Source: Acrocarpospora catenulata
Lineage (GTDB): Bacteria; Actinomycetota; Actinomycetes; Streptosporangiales; Streptosporangiaceae
Length of the DNA stretch: 64,000 bases
NCBI RefSeq assembly: GCF_018476525.1
Contig: NZ_JAHCST010000053.1
Coordinates: 1 to 64,000 of the forward strand
Direction of reading: 5' to 3'
Part shown: piece by piece, positions 52,749-61,786 of the stretch
How positions within the stretch are numbered: position 1 is the stretch's first letter
Layout of the letters: each line of letters starts with the position of its first letter
Made by a program: the position numbers and the translations under genes
Notes under the pieces: model-generated
Told to the model about the DNA's origin: nothing
Database searches by the model: none
The model's input: the letters and a program-made list of their open reading frames with translations, nothing else

Positions 52749-53814
52749 CATGCGCTGGACAGGGCCGACCCGCTCGACCAGCAGGCCATCACCTGGTCCA
52801 TGATCCTCGGGTACGTGGCCGATGGGGACTTCACCATCGACAAGCCCGCACAGTACGACTTCTGGCGCGCCTACCGGCCGGCCTTCTGGCCGGGGCCCGT
52901 TCCTGGGGTGGGACGTTTCGGACTTCGTCACGCACGAAGCCCGGCACCGGCCGCTGTTCACCGACGAGGTGCACGAGTCGGGCCTCCGGTACGACCTGTG
53001 GTCCTCGCGACACATCCTGGCCGGCGAACAGCTCGTCGGGACCTGGGAGTCCGACCTGACCGCCTCCGTCTGGCCGATGATGGACTACTTCGATCGCCCG
53101 CTGCTGGGTGTCAGCGCGGCAGAGCGCGAGGCCGCCCTTGAGGGAGCCCGGCAGCTCTCGCTGTCACTGGTGTACTGGATCCAGACCGAGGCGCCGCGCC
53201 ATGACGGTGGTGTTGGGTACCCCGGTGTCCGCCCTCGGCCCGGCATCTCCGGCACGGCCGATGGCCTCGCCAGGGAACCGTACATCCGGGAAGCGAGACG
53301 CATCCGTGCCCAGTTCACCATCACCGAGCCCCATGTGGGCGTCGAAGCGCGGGATGGCCGGATCGGCTCGGAGGTCTTCCATGACACGGTGGGGATCGGT
53401 GCCTATCGCATCGATCTCCACCCGTCCACTTCCGGTCGGAACACACTCGACATCGACACCTGGCCGTTCCAGATCCCGCTCGGTGCGTTGATTCCGCAAC
53501 GGGTGGGCAACCTGCTCGCCGCCGCCAAGAACATCGGCACGACCCACATCACGAATGGTGCCTACCGAGTTCATCCGGTGGAGTGGTCCATCGGCGAGGC
53601 CGCGGGGGCATTGGCGGCGTTCTGCGTCGCGCACCGTATCGTGCCGACGCAGGTCCGTGAGGACCACCGGCTGCTCGGGGAGTTCCAGCGGCATCTGAAC
53701 ACCCAACTCGATGTGCCGCTCGAGTGGCCGCGCGTCGGCGCGCTGACCCCGATGAGCCGCTTCGGCTACGTGCGGAGTCGACGCGGCGACTCCGTCACCT
53801 CGGCAGCCCGATGA
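52749..53814 (+). pseudogene. FAD-dependent oxidoreductase, N-terminus missing and frameshifted
   Basis: Two frames make up the remnant. First ADPLDQQAITWSMILGYVAD to RPAFWPG, ending near 52905; then, one base shifted, LGWDVSDFVTHEARHRPLFT, WIQTEAPRHDGGVGYPGV, NTLDIDTWPFQIPLGALIPQ, and NLLAAAKNIGTTHITNGAYR, which resembles the C-terminal half of PF12831-type FAD-dependent oxidoreductases (conserved AAKNIG..H...A.R). The N-terminal Rossmann domain with the FAD-binding GxGxxG is absent. It sits inside an otherwise intact operon, so it is a decayed pathway gene, probably shortened by a deletion near 52750. Confidence 0.7.
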
Positions 53815-53839
53815 CAGCCCAGCAGGACGGAGATCCGCG

Positions 53840-54135
53840 ATGAATCAGTACTTCGCCGTCGTCTACCGCTACGCCGACGGCTCCGACGAGCGGCGGGCTG
53901 CCCTGCGTGCCGAGCATGTGGCGTTCCTGCACACCCTGCACCAGATGCGTTCACTCCGCGTCAGCGGGCGGCTCAACCGCGGCGATCGTCCGGGGCACTG
54001 CTGATCCTGGCCGCCGGTGAGGCCGAGGCCATCGCTGACCTGCTGGACGATGACCCATTCTGGTCGGCAGGACTCGTCGCACAGCGAGAGGTTCTCGCGT
54101 GGGACGTCGTGTTCGGAAGCGAGGTGCTCGACTGA
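53840..54135 (+). pseudogene. YciI/EthD-like small protein, frameshifted
   Basis: The gene begins MNQYFAVVYRYADGSDERRA, then HVAFLHTLHQMRSLRVSGRL, a typical YciI start with the conserved HxxFL. It stops early at about codon 54 because of a missing base in the GGGG run near 53993-53996. In the shifted frame it continues LLILAAGEAEAIADLLDDDP and FWSAGLVAQREVLAWDVVFG, exactly as a YciI domain should end, to a TGA at 54133. The original length would be about 98 residues. The TGA overlaps the ATG of the alcohol dehydrogenase gene. Confidence 0.75.
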
Positions 54136-55178
54136 TGCTGGTCGCCAGGACGACAGCCCCCAAACGGATTGAGTTCCAGCAGCGACCGGTACCGTCCGTC
54201 GGCGCTGACGAAGCGCTGATTCGAGTCGAGCACGTGACCCTGTGCGGGACCGACCTCCACATCTGGGAGGGCGAGTATGTGAACCCGTTTCCACTCGTGC
54301 AGGGCCACGAGTTCGTCGGGCGCGTCGTGAAGACCGGCGAGGAGTTCGCCGGCGCCCGCGTGGGAGATCGGGTGGTCCCCTCGCCGATGCGGTTCTGCCG
54401 GCGTTGCTCGGCCTGCCGCGCTGGCCGCCACAATGTGTGCGAGCACATCTCGGTTCTCGGGTGTTACGAGGACGGAGCGCTCGCCGATTACGTCGTCGTG
54501 CCGAGCGGCAGCGTCTGGCGTGTCCCCGATGGGCTGCCCGCGGACCTGGCACCTCTCAGCGAACCGGTGAGCATCGCGATGCAAGCCGTCCGCCGCGGTC
54601 GGCCCGAGGCGGGGGAGCTGGCACTGGTATTGGGCTGCGGGCCGATCGGTCTGATTGCCACGCGGCACCTGTCGGATCTCGGCGTGGACGTCGTCGCGGC
54701 CGACACCGTGACAAAACGGGCCGAGACAGCGGGACGGTTCGGCGCCGTCGGCGCTCTGGTGATCGATCCGGCCGGCGCCTTCCCCTCGCGCGAATCCGTG
54801 ACCGCCGCCGGACAGTGCACACCCGATCGGCCGGTCACCTTGGTGATCGAGGCGACCGGCTCGCCCGATGCACTCGCCGGAGCGCTCGAGATCGCGGCTC
54901 ACGCCAGCCGGGTCGTGCTCGTGGGCATCTCCGATCGGACCGCTCAGATTCCGATGCGGACCATTCCGCTCAAGGAACTCGACGTCCTCGGCAGCCGCAA
55001 TAGCCGGGACCTGATCGGCGAGGGGCTCGGGTTCGTCAACCGTCATCGTGCTCTGCTGCGGAGCCTCATCACCCATCGCTTCGCCGTGACCGACCTGGAG
55101 GTGGCGCTACGGACCATGCGTGACGACGCGGCCAATGTCGGCAAGATCCTCATCGACCTGCCGGCGGTCAACGAGTGA
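54135..55178 (+). CDS. Zinc-dependent alcohol dehydrogenase (MDR family)
   Basis: 347 residues. Catalytic-zinc motifs: HVTLCGTDLHIWEGEYVNPF and QGHEFVGRV; structural-zinc cysteines: CRRCSACRAGRHNVC. The Rossmann turn is VLGCGPIGLIATRHLSDLGV. The second half (TLVIEATGSPDALAGALEIA; RVVLVGISDRTAQIPMRTIP) resembles threonine/sorbitol dehydrogenase-like MDR enzymes. I chose the ATG at 54135 (overlapping the upstream stop) over a GTG at 54099. It shows the same fold as 34901-35980 but low similarity. Confidence 0.88.
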   Translation: MLVARTTAPKRIEFQQRPVPSVGADEALIRVEHVTLCGTDLHIWEGEYVNPFPLVQGHEFVGRVVKTGEEFAGARVGDRVVPSPMRFCRRCSACRAGRHNVCEHISVLGCYEDGALADYVVVPSGSVWRVPDGLPADLAPLSEPVSIAMQAVRRGRPEAGELALVLGCGPIGLIATRHLSDLGVDVVAADTVTKRAETAGRFGAVGALVIDPAGAFPSRESVTAAGQCTPDRPVTLVIEATGSPDALAGALEIAAHASRVVLVGISDRTAQIPMRTIPLKELDVLGSRNSRDLIGEGLGFVNRHRALLRSLITHRFAVTDLEVALRTMRDDAANVGKILIDLPAVNE

Positions 55179-55223
55179 GGCGTCCGTTCTCGTCTGGCTG
55201 TCTACCATCCGGGGCACGGCGAA

Positions 55224-55250
55224 GCCGCCGGAGCCCGGCCCGGCGGCTTT
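55224..55250 (+). terminator. Hairpin terminator after the alcohol dehydrogenase gene
   Basis: Arms GCCGCCGG and CCGGCGGC with an eight-base loop, followed by TTT. It lies 45 bases after the stop of the dehydrogenase. Confidence 0.55.
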
Positions 55251-55528
55251 CCTCCCGCGGTCCTCAGAAGCTGGACTCCAGCTCGATGGCCCGGCCGGCC
55301 GCCGCCAGCAGGAACAGGTCGATGGTGCGCCCGCCGTTCTGGTTGATGTTGTTGGGCAGGTTGAGCGCGCCGGGCCGCCTATACACCGCCGCAGGGCAGC
55401 GCGGGAGGGTCCATCGCCGGCAGGGGACCGTCCAGAGTGCAGGGGACGAATCGGCCAGGGCGCCTTAAAGCAGCACGGTGAAGCGGGCGCCTTCAGCGAT
55501 CGTCGCGGGCAAGCTCTCCGGGCACGAC
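55251..55528 (-). other. Remnant coding end of an unidentified protein; otherwise no gene
   Basis: On the minus strand a frame with a TGA at 55264-55266 reads NLPNNINQNGGRTIDLFLLA, then AAGRAIELESSF. The upstream portion toward 55380 and beyond has no start and loses the frame. It looks like a protein tail left by rearrangement near the insertion sequence. I do not recognise the family. Confidence 0.35.
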
Positions 55529-55532
55529 CTAG

Positions 55533-55548
55533 TAGGACTTTGTTAGTT
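55533..55548 (+). repeat. IS701 left inverted repeat
   Basis: TAGGACTTTGTTAGTT immediately inside a CTAG target copy; an exact reverse complement lies at 56969-56984. Confidence 0.9.
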
Positions 55549-55636
55549 CGTCATGGTGGTCGTTGATGGCAGGTGGGGCATCGGCCTGTCCAGGTCGCCA
55601 GTAAAACCTGGAGCATGTGGAGAATCTTGTAGAAGG

Positions 55637-56941
55637 TCAGGCCGCCCCAGCCGCTTTTGGGCCGGTCAAGCGCAGTTCGGTGAGGAACAGGTGGGCGGCC
55701 GAGACCAGGGTGACGTGGCGGTGCCAGCCGATGAAGGAGCGGCCTTCGAAGTGGGTCAGGCCCAGGCCGGTCTTGAGCTCGCGGTAGTCGTGCTCGATCC
55801 TCCAGCGAATCTTCGCCAGGCGGACCAGCTCCCGCAGCCGGATGCCGACGGGCAGGGTGGACAACCAGTAGCCGGTGGGCTCAGGCTCACCGGGTGGCCA
55901 TTCGGCCAGCAGCCAGCACTCGGGCAGGTGACCATCGGCGCTGCGGGGGATGTCACGGTTGGCAGGCCGTACCCGTAGCACGATGAAGCGGGAGGCCATC
56001 TTCGCTGTCGGGTTGCCCTTGGTGTGCTTGCTGCCGTATCGCCAGCTCACCCGGCGCAGACTGCTTCGTCCGGCGGCCAGGGCCAGATCCCGCAGGGTGG
56101 AGGGCGCGCTGCGGTACTTGGCCACCGGACGGCGGCCGTTGCCGGAGTAGGGCGGCGTCTCAGGGACGACATCGGCGGGATACGCGCTGGTGGTGCCCTT
56201 GAGGGCGACCACGTACGGCAGGCCGCGTGCACTCAGGCCCAGCCGTAGCGCGGTCACATCGCCGTATCCGGCGTCGGCGGCCACCAGCGGCGGGACCTGC
56301 CCCCAGACGGCCAGCTCATCCAGCATGTCCAGCGCGTGCTGCCATTTGGGACGGTGCCGCTGATCGTCGGGGATGGCGCAGCGCCGCCGCCGAGCGGCGA
56401 TCTGTTCCGCCTCGGCTTTGGCGGCTTCCGCCTCGGCTTTGCCGATCCCTTCCGCTTCGGCTTTGGCGCCGGCCAGAGCGTCGTCCCATCGCTCGGGCAG
56501 AAACAGCCGCCAGTTCAGCGCCGCGGAGCAGGTATCGGTGACCGCGTGCACACTGACCGCGATCTGACAGTTGGTCACCTTCCCCGCGGTCCCGGTGTAC
56601 TGCCGGGCCACCCCGGGGGAGGCATCGCCGTCCTTGAGGTGCCCGGTGTCGTCCAGCACCCGTGCCTGCGGTGCCACCACGCCGATCGCGCGCTGTGCCA
56701 GACGCCGCCGAACCCCCGCATAGTCCCAGGTCGAGGAGGTGATGAACTGCTGCAATCGTTGGTGATCCACCTCCAGCCGCTCGGCCATCGGCACCATCGA
56801 CTTTCGCCGCCCGTCCAGCATCAGCCCACGCATGTACAACCCGCCGTTGGCCCGCTGCTCCCGGCGCGAGAAGGAGGTGAACACCTCACCCGCGAAGTCC
56901 TCAAGACGGCCTCGAACATCAGCCAGCTCAGCCGGAGTCAC
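55637..56941 (-). CDS. IS701-family DDE transposase
   Basis: 434 residues. It begins MTPAELADVRGRLEDFAGEV and has the IS701 hallmark GGLYMRGLMLDGRRKSMVPM. First Asp in VLDDTGHLKDGDASPGVARQ, then YTGTAGKVTNCQIAVSVHAV; second Asp in PPLVAADAGYGDVTALRLGL; Glu in WRIEHDYRELKTGLGLTHFE. The insertion KAEAEAAKAEAEQIAARRRR (about residues 160-185) is an Ala/Glu-rich helical linker. The open reading frame is intact. Confidence 0.93.
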   Translation of the reverse strand: MTPAELADVRGRLEDFAGEVFTSFSRREQRANGGLYMRGLMLDGRRKSMVPMAERLEVDHQRLQQFITSSTWDYAGVRRRLAQRAIGVVAPQARVLDDTGHLKDGDASPGVARQYTGTAGKVTNCQIAVSVHAVTDTCSAALNWRLFLPERWDDALAGAKAEAEGIGKAEAEAAKAEAEQIAARRRRCAIPDDQRHRPKWQHALDMLDELAVWGQVPPLVAADAGYGDVTALRLGLSARGLPYVVALKGTTSAYPADVVPETPPYSGNGRRPVAKYRSAPSTLRDLALAAGRSSLRRVSWRYGSKHTKGNPTAKMASRFIVLRVRPANRDIPRSADGHLPECWLLAEWPPGEPEPTGYWLSTLPVGIRLRELVRLAKIRWRIEHDYRELKTGLGLTHFEGRSFIGWHRHVTLVSAAHLFLTELRLTGPKAAGAA

Positions 56942-56968
56942 CCAGAGATCATCCCACGCGAGATCTCA

Positions 56969-56984
56969 AACTAACAAAGTCCTA
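56969..56984 (-). repeat. IS701 right inverted repeat
   Basis: AACTAACAAAGTCCTA, the exact reverse complement of the left end, followed by the second CTAG target copy. Confidence 0.9.
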
Positions 56985-57021
56985 CTAGTCCCATGCGGTT
57001 TGGTGTCCTCAGCGGAGGGCT

Positions 57022-58069
57022 TCAATCATGTGGCGCTGCAGCGCCCTCTGATAGGTCCGCTCGTCGATGCCCTACAGGGCGACCAGGCCTCGGCAAGTGG
57101 CTGCCACGGAAACCGCCCTCGGCCACCCACCGGGAGGGCCGAGGCGCCGCCGCAACCTCGGCCCCGGTGGGGGTCAGACTGTCCCGGGGGGCTCGGCCGC
57201 GTGCCCGCAGGATGACGATCACGGCCGGAATGAGCAGGCCGAGCCAGCCGAAGCCGGTCATCACTATGACATAGAGAAGGTGGTAGCCGCAGGCGAGTAC
57301 GACCGGGGCGGCGGCGAGCAGGATCATTCGGCGGCCGGTGGCGGTGCGGGCGGTGTGGCCAGCCGCGATCGCGATCACGGCCAAAGGAGGCACGAAAATG
57401 AGGGCCTCCGCCTCGTACTCCATCGACTCCAGAACGAAGACCTTCACCAGCATGGCGACGACGAGCAGCGCCGACCATGCCAACATCCGCCCGTACGGGA
57501 GGACGGGCCGCTCGGGCCGCAGTGTGACCAGAAGGGCGGTGAGCACGGCAGGGCCGGCCAAGAGCGCGACGGACACCGGCTGGTCGTAAGCGAAGGAGTA
57601 AGCGTCCGACAGGTCGAGGGGACCATAGGTACGGCACGTGCCAGGTGACGTAGGCGGCGGCCCATAACCCGGCGAATCCTGCGGCGAGCCATCGCGGGGC
57701 ACGCTGGATGAGCACCACCTGGAGCGCCAAGGCGAACGTGAGAATGGCTGAACCGTCCCAGGGGTAGCCGTCCACGGCGGCGGCTATCGTCCGAGCGGCT
57801 TCGTCGCAGGCCAGCACCAGCACCGAACCCAGACCGGCCAGGGCGAACGCTCGCCGCCAGGCCGGGCCCGAATCCGGGCCGAAGGCGTGCCGCAGGCGGA
57901 TCCGGAACGCGCCCCGGATCAGGTCGGCCGACTCCGTAAGGCGTGGCCGGCGGCGGCCCGGCTCGGCTCCCGCCATCAGGACGCCGTCATCTCCTCTTCG
58001 TGCACCGCCCGATGCCCCGGCGGATTACCAGGCCAGCAGTCGCCGGTAGCGTGCCTCCAGCTCGGTCAT
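57022..58069 (-). pseudogene. Multi-pass membrane protein of a PadR-linked pair, multiple frameshifts
   Basis: The start is read from the ATG at 58069 (MTELEARYRRLLAWY), which overlaps the PadR stop. The frame is lost within 14 codons and again before MAGAEPGRRRPRLTESADLI (about 57976), then once more near 57635, between YVTWHVPYLWSP and LDLSDAYSFAYDQPVSVALL. The remaining part has about five or six hydrophobic segments (ALLVVAMLVKVFVLESMEYE; LIFVPPLAVIAIAAGHTART; IVMTGFGWLGLLIPAVIVIL). At least three indels make it non-functional. Genes of this shape usually follow PadR regulators in actinomycetes. The function is unknown. Confidence 0.65.
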
Positions 58070-58200
58070 GCCGACCCCCAAGCGTTGTTCAAGACATGCC
58101 GCAGGCGATTGCTGGCGGCGGTCGCGTGCCGGGCGAGGCGGTCGGCTTCGGCGGTCAAGCGGGCAGCGCCTTCGCCGGTAAGGCGGTAGTAGCGCCGCAC
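58066..58200 (-). pseudogene. PadR-family regulator, C-terminal remnant
   Basis: RYYRLTGEGAARLTAEADRL, then ARHATAASNRLRHVL, with stop at 58066-58068, matches the wing and C-terminal helix of PadR repressors. The DNA-binding helices that should precede it are absent; the coding signal ends near 58200 where the promoter of the next locus begins. Confidence 0.65.
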
Positions 58201-58227
58201 TGAGCAGCGCCTCCACCCTTGTCGGGA

Positions 58228-58244
58228 AATTTATACGCATGATA
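58228..58244. promoter_or_regulatory. Candidate FadR/GntR operator, copy 1
   Basis: AATTTATACGCATGATA, matching 15 of 17 positions of a copy at 62337-62353. It lies 32 bases upstream of the alpha/beta hydrolase gene. Contains TTAT and ATAA half-sites separated by seven bases. It is a likely site for the GntR-family regulator at 60904. Confidence 0.6.
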
Positions 58245-58275
58245 AGGATTAACCGTCAGAAATCGTGAGGGTGGG

Positions 58276-58980
58276 ATGAGGAGTCCCGTGGCACTCAAGG
58301 AGTTCGAGGACGGTTGGCTGGAGCTGGACGGTCTCAAGATTCACTACACCGAGTGGGGTTCTCCCACCGCTGAGCCCGTCGTGATGCTGCACGGCCTCAA
58401 CGTGCAGTGCCACACCTGGGATCCGATCATCCGGAGCCTGGACGGTGAGTACCACGTCATCGCGATGGACCTGCGTGGTCACGGTGACAGTGACTGGGCG
58501 CGATCCGGGTACCGCGTGCGCTCGATGGCGCGGGACGTCCACGGGCTCATCGACGCGCTCGGGCTCGGCCCGGTCAACCTGGTCGGGCATTCCGCCGGCG
58601 TACGGGTGGCCATCGCCGTCGCGGGCGAGCGTCCCGAGACGGTCAAACGCCTGGCCCTCTCGGACGCGGGACCGGCCAACTCCCCCGCGGGAGCGGTCGC
58701 GATGCGGGACTTCATCCAGGCAACGACGAATCTGAGGGGCTTCCGGAACGAGCAGGAGGCGTGGAAGTTCTACAAGGGCTACCACCCCGAGTGGCGCGAG
58801 GACTTCCTCGATCTGCACGTGCGGTACCAACTGCGGCGCAACTGGGCCGGAAAGCTGGTGCTGAAGGCCGACCCCGACGTCCAGTGGATCACGGGCTCGG
58901 TGAGCCTGCCCGACGTCGAGTACCTCTGGCGGATGTCGGAGCTGGACGAGCGGCGCCGACGCGGTGGTTCTGGACCTTGA
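58276..58980 (+). pseudogene. Alpha/beta hydrolase, C-terminus replaced by a deletion
   Basis: The N-terminal two thirds are normal: VVMLHGLNVQCHTWDPIIRS, MDLRGHGDSDWARSGYRVRS and the nucleophile elbow NLVGHSAGVRVAIAVA (GHSAG). The reading ends VEYLWRMSELDE and then enters foreign residues RRRRGGSGP. A typical member would continue for about 70 residues with the catalytic Asp and His; both are missing. The break at about 58945 joins directly onto the middle of a CoA-lyase gene. The protein of 234 residues is probably inactive. Confidence 0.75.
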
Positions 58981-59737
58981 GGACGCCGTCGCGCCGGACC
59001 GCAAGCCCGCGGCCCGGCAGCTGGTGCGCGACGTGCTCCCAGCCGCGGGAGACGGCCCGCTCCGGTTGGTCCGGATCAACGGGACGGACACGCCGTGGGC
59101 CGCCGAAGACCTGCTGATGCTCGACGACACGGCGGTGGACGCGGTCATGTTGCCCAAGGCGTCACCCGAGTCGCTGGGGTCCTTGGCGGACGCCGGACTT
59201 CCGATCATCGGGCTGGTCGAGACCGCGGCCGGGCTGCGCCGGGCGTTCGAGATCGCGTCCCACCCCCGGGTCGTGGCGCTGGCGCTGGGCGGCGCCGATC
59301 TGGGTGCGGAACTGGGCTGGGCCGAGGACGCGGCGGCGGCGGAGCTGCTGCACGCGCGATCGGTGCTGGTGGTGGACTCGGCGGCGGCCGGGGTACGCGC
59401 TCCGTTCGACGTCGTGCACCTCGCGGTGCAGGACCAGGACGGCACCCGCGCCGAGGCGGAGCAGGCCCGGCGGCTGGGCCTGGGCGGAAAGCTCTGTGTG
59501 CACCCGCGCCAGGTGCCGGTCGTCAACGCCGCCTTCGCGCCCACCCCGCAGGAGCTGGACCGGGCGGCTCGGCTGGTCCGCGCCCTCGACGAGGCGCTGC
59601 GGGCCGGCTCCGCGGTCGCCACCGTCGACGGCAAGCTCGTCGACGCGCCCGTCGCCCGCCGCGCCCGCGCCACGCTCCGGGCCGCCGAGCTCTATTCCCG
59701 TACACCATCGAAAGAAGCGACTCGCCAATGCAACTGA
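58946..59737 (+). pseudogene. HpcH/HpaI-family CoA ester lyase (citrate lyase beta-like), N-terminus deleted
   Basis: The frame ending at 59735-59737 reads SGADAVVLDLEDAVAPDRKP, VDAVMLPKASPESLGSLADA, IIGLVETAAGLRRAFEIASH, and GKLCVHPRQVPVVNAAFAP, as in citramalyl-CoA, malyl-CoA and beta-methylmalyl-CoA lyases. The usual first 30-40 residues (MRSxLFVPG...) are missing; the coding sequence begins in mid-gene at the hydrolase junction. A GTG at 58964 could start a shortened protein of about 257 residues with the LDLEDAV motif, but the missing strand is part of the barrel. It ends ten bases into the next dehydrogenase start. Confidence 0.7.
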
Positions 59738-60900
59738 CAACCGAGCAGCAGGACATGCTCGCCCTGATCCGTGACTTCGTGGACGCCGAGGTCGCGCCCT
59801 ACGCGTCGGAGTTCGACCACCGGGACGAGTTCCCTGAGGAGATGGTGCGGCGGCTCAAGGAGATCGGCCTGTTCGGCATCACGATCCCCGAGGAGTACGG
59901 CGGGCTGGGCCTGGACCTGCTGACCTACGCCCTGGTCGTGAAGGAGCTGTCGCGCGGCTGGATCAGCCTGTCCGGGGTGGTGAACACCCACTTCATGGCG
60001 GCCTGGATGATCGAGCACTTCGGCACCGAGGAGCAGCGCCGCGCGTACCTGCCCCGGATGGCCACCGGCGAGCTCCGTTCGGCGTACTCGATGACCGAGC
60101 CCCACGCCGGGTCCGACGTGCAGGCGATCCGGACCCAGGCGGTGCGGGACGGCGACTCCTACCTGATCAACGGCCAGAAGATGTGGGTCACCAACGGCCT
60201 GCGCGCCGGTATGATCATGCTGCTGGCCGTCACTGACCCGAAAGCGGATCCGCGGCACCGCGGGATGACCGCGTTCATCATCGAGAAGGAGCCGGGAGTG
60301 CACCAGCAGCCCGGTCTCACCGTGCCGCCCCAGCTGCAGAAGCTCGGATACAAGGGCGTCGAGTCCACCGAGCTCGTGTTCGAGGACTTCCGTACCCCGG
60401 CGACGTCGGTTCTCGGCGGCGAGGGCGGAGTCGGACGCGGCTTCAAGTACTTCATTTCGGCGGTGGAGCTGGGCCGGGTCAACGTCGCCGCCCGGGCGCT
60501 CGGGCTCGCGACGGCGGCGTTCGAGGCCGCGATCAAGTACGCCCAGCAGCGTGAGACCTTCGGGCAGCCGATCAGCGACCACCAGGCCATCCAGCTGAAG
60601 CTGGCCCAGATGGGGACGAAGATCCGGGCCGCCGAGCTGATGGTGCAGGACGCGGCACGGCTGAAGGCGACCGGGGCCCGCGCGGACCTCGAGGCCGGCA
60701 TGGCGAAGCTGTTCGCCACCGAGGTCGCCCAGGAGACGACCCTGGAGGCGATGCGGATCCACGGTGGATACGGCTACTCGAAGGAGTACGTGGTGGAGCG
60801 CCTCTACCGCGACTCGCCGCTCCTTATCCTTGGGGAAGGGACGAACGAGATTCAGCAGTTGCTTATCGCGCGTCGCCTCCTCGAACGACACAAGGTATGA
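59728..60900 (+). CDS. Acyl-CoA dehydrogenase
   Basis: 390 residues, fully conserved: ITIPEEYGGLGLDLLTYALV, AYSMTEPHAGSDVQAIRTQA, YLINGQKMWVTNGLRAGMIM, RETFGQPISDHQAIQLKLAQ, MRIHGGYGYSKEYVVERLYR, and catalytic Glu in LILGEGTNEIQQLLIARRL. It resembles short/branched-chain or isovaleryl/glutaryl-type dehydrogenases. The ATG at 59728 overlaps the end of the CoA-lyase frame. It is followed after three bases by the FadR-type regulator. It survived the deletion that damaged the two genes before it. Confidence 0.92.
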   Translation: MQLTTEQQDMLALIRDFVDAEVAPYASEFDHRDEFPEEMVRRLKEIGLFGITIPEEYGGLGLDLLTYALVVKELSRGWISLSGVVNTHFMAAWMIEHFGTEEQRRAYLPRMATGELRSAYSMTEPHAGSDVQAIRTQAVRDGDSYLINGQKMWVTNGLRAGMIMLLAVTDPKADPRHRGMTAFIIEKEPGVHQQPGLTVPPQLQKLGYKGVESTELVFEDFRTPATSVLGGEGGVGRGFKYFISAVELGRVNVAARALGLATAAFEAAIKYAQQRETFGQPISDHQAIQLKLAQMGTKIRAAELMVQDAARLKATGARADLEAGMAKLFATEVAQETTLEAMRIHGGYGYSKEYVVERLYRDSPLLILGEGTNEIQQLLIARRLLERHKV

Positions 60901-60903
60901 CGC

Positions 60904-61743
60904 ATGGATCACGAAACCGAAAGTCAGAGTCGGGTCATGAGTTCGGACCGCAGGAACGCCGAGGCTGGGGCGGCATCACGCATGCACATGGGATTCCTGA
61001 CCACGACGCCGAACCAGCTGTCGCGTCCTATCAAGACGTCCGAGCGAATCGCCGCCGCCCTGGTGGAAGACGTGATCCGCGACGGTCTTCAGCCAGGCGA
61101 CCGGCTGCCGAACGAAGCGGCGATGGTCGAGCGCTTCCAGGTCGGCAAGGGGTCGGTCCGGGAGGCCCTGCGGGTCCTGGAGGTCTACGGGCTCATCAGC
61201 CTGAAGTCGGGGCCCGGTGGCGGGCCCATCGTGCAGGCCGTGGATCCGCGCGAGGTCGGGCGGACCATCTCGCTCTACCTGAGCCTGCGCGGCGCCACCA
61301 TCGCCGAGCTCATCGAGACCCGCATGTTCATCGAGCCGATGGTGGCCCGCCTGGGAGCCCAGAACCGCGACCCGCGGGCGCTGCAGCGGCTGGAGCACGC
61401 CCTTGAGGTGGAGGCGTCCCTCTCGGAGGGGGACAACAGCCGGTACGTGCAGGCGGCCAACGACTTTCACTACGTGGTGGCCAGCATGACGGGCAACACC
61501 GTGTTCGACCTGGTGGCGACCGCCCTGAAGGAGCTGTACACGACGAAGGTCGTGGAGGCCGGGATCACCGCGGCGATCGCGCAGAAGCGCATCTGCATGG
61601 AGCATCGGGAGATCGGCAACGCCATCCTCGGCGGGGATGCCGATGAGGCGGAGCGGCTCATGCGTGAGCACATGGCTTTCTATGTGGGCCGGTTGAAGAA
61701 CACCGATCCCGCCTTCGCGGGGTTGCGCATCTCCTGGGGGTGA
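60904..61743 (+). CDS. FadR-subfamily GntR regulator (FCD domain)
   Basis: 279 residues. The winged helix spans about residues 45-115: KTSERIAAALVEDVIRDGLQ, DRLPNEAAMVERFQVGKGSV, REALRVLEVYGLISLKSGPG. The FCD effector domain has IAELIETRMFIEPMVARLGA, YVQAANDFHYVVASMTGNTV and CMEHREIGNAILGGDADEAE, with metal/ligand His residues. The first 40 residues are extra. It probably binds the 17-bp motif found at 58228 and 62337 and responds to an acyl-CoA or organic acid (inference). It ends nine bases before a terminator hairpin. Confidence 0.92.
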   Translation: MDHETESQSRVMSSDRRNAEAGAASRMHMGFLTTTPNQLSRPIKTSERIAAALVEDVIRDGLQPGDRLPNEAAMVERFQVGKGSVREALRVLEVYGLISLKSGPGGGPIVQAVDPREVGRTISLYLSLRGATIAELIETRMFIEPMVARLGAQNRDPRALQRLEHALEVEASLSEGDNSRYVQAANDFHYVVASMTGNTVFDLVATALKELYTTKVVEAGITAAIAQKRICMEHREIGNAILGGDADEAERLMREHMAFYVGRLKNTDPAFAGLRISWG

Positions 61744-61751
61744 TGTCCGCT

Positions 61752-61776
61752 GGGGCCAGCCCGTACGGCTGGCCCC
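61752..61776. terminator. Bidirectional hairpin terminator
   Basis: Arms GGGGCCAGCC and GGCTGGCCCC pair perfectly around a five-base loop. It lies between the converging GntR and MaoC genes. Confidence 0.7.
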
Positions 61777-61786
61777 GTGGCCGCTT

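Larger units (their letters stand above)
55533..56984. mobile_element. Complete IS701-family insertion sequence with CTAG target duplication
   Basis: 1452 bases bounded by perfect 16-base inverted repeats TAGGACTTTGTTAGTT (55533-55548 and 56969-56984). The flanking CTAG (55529-55532 and 56985-56988) is the four-base duplication typical of IS701 elements. One intact transposase gene lies inside on the minus strand. Both ends, target repeat and gene are intact, so the copy may be recent and mobile. Confidence 0.92.
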
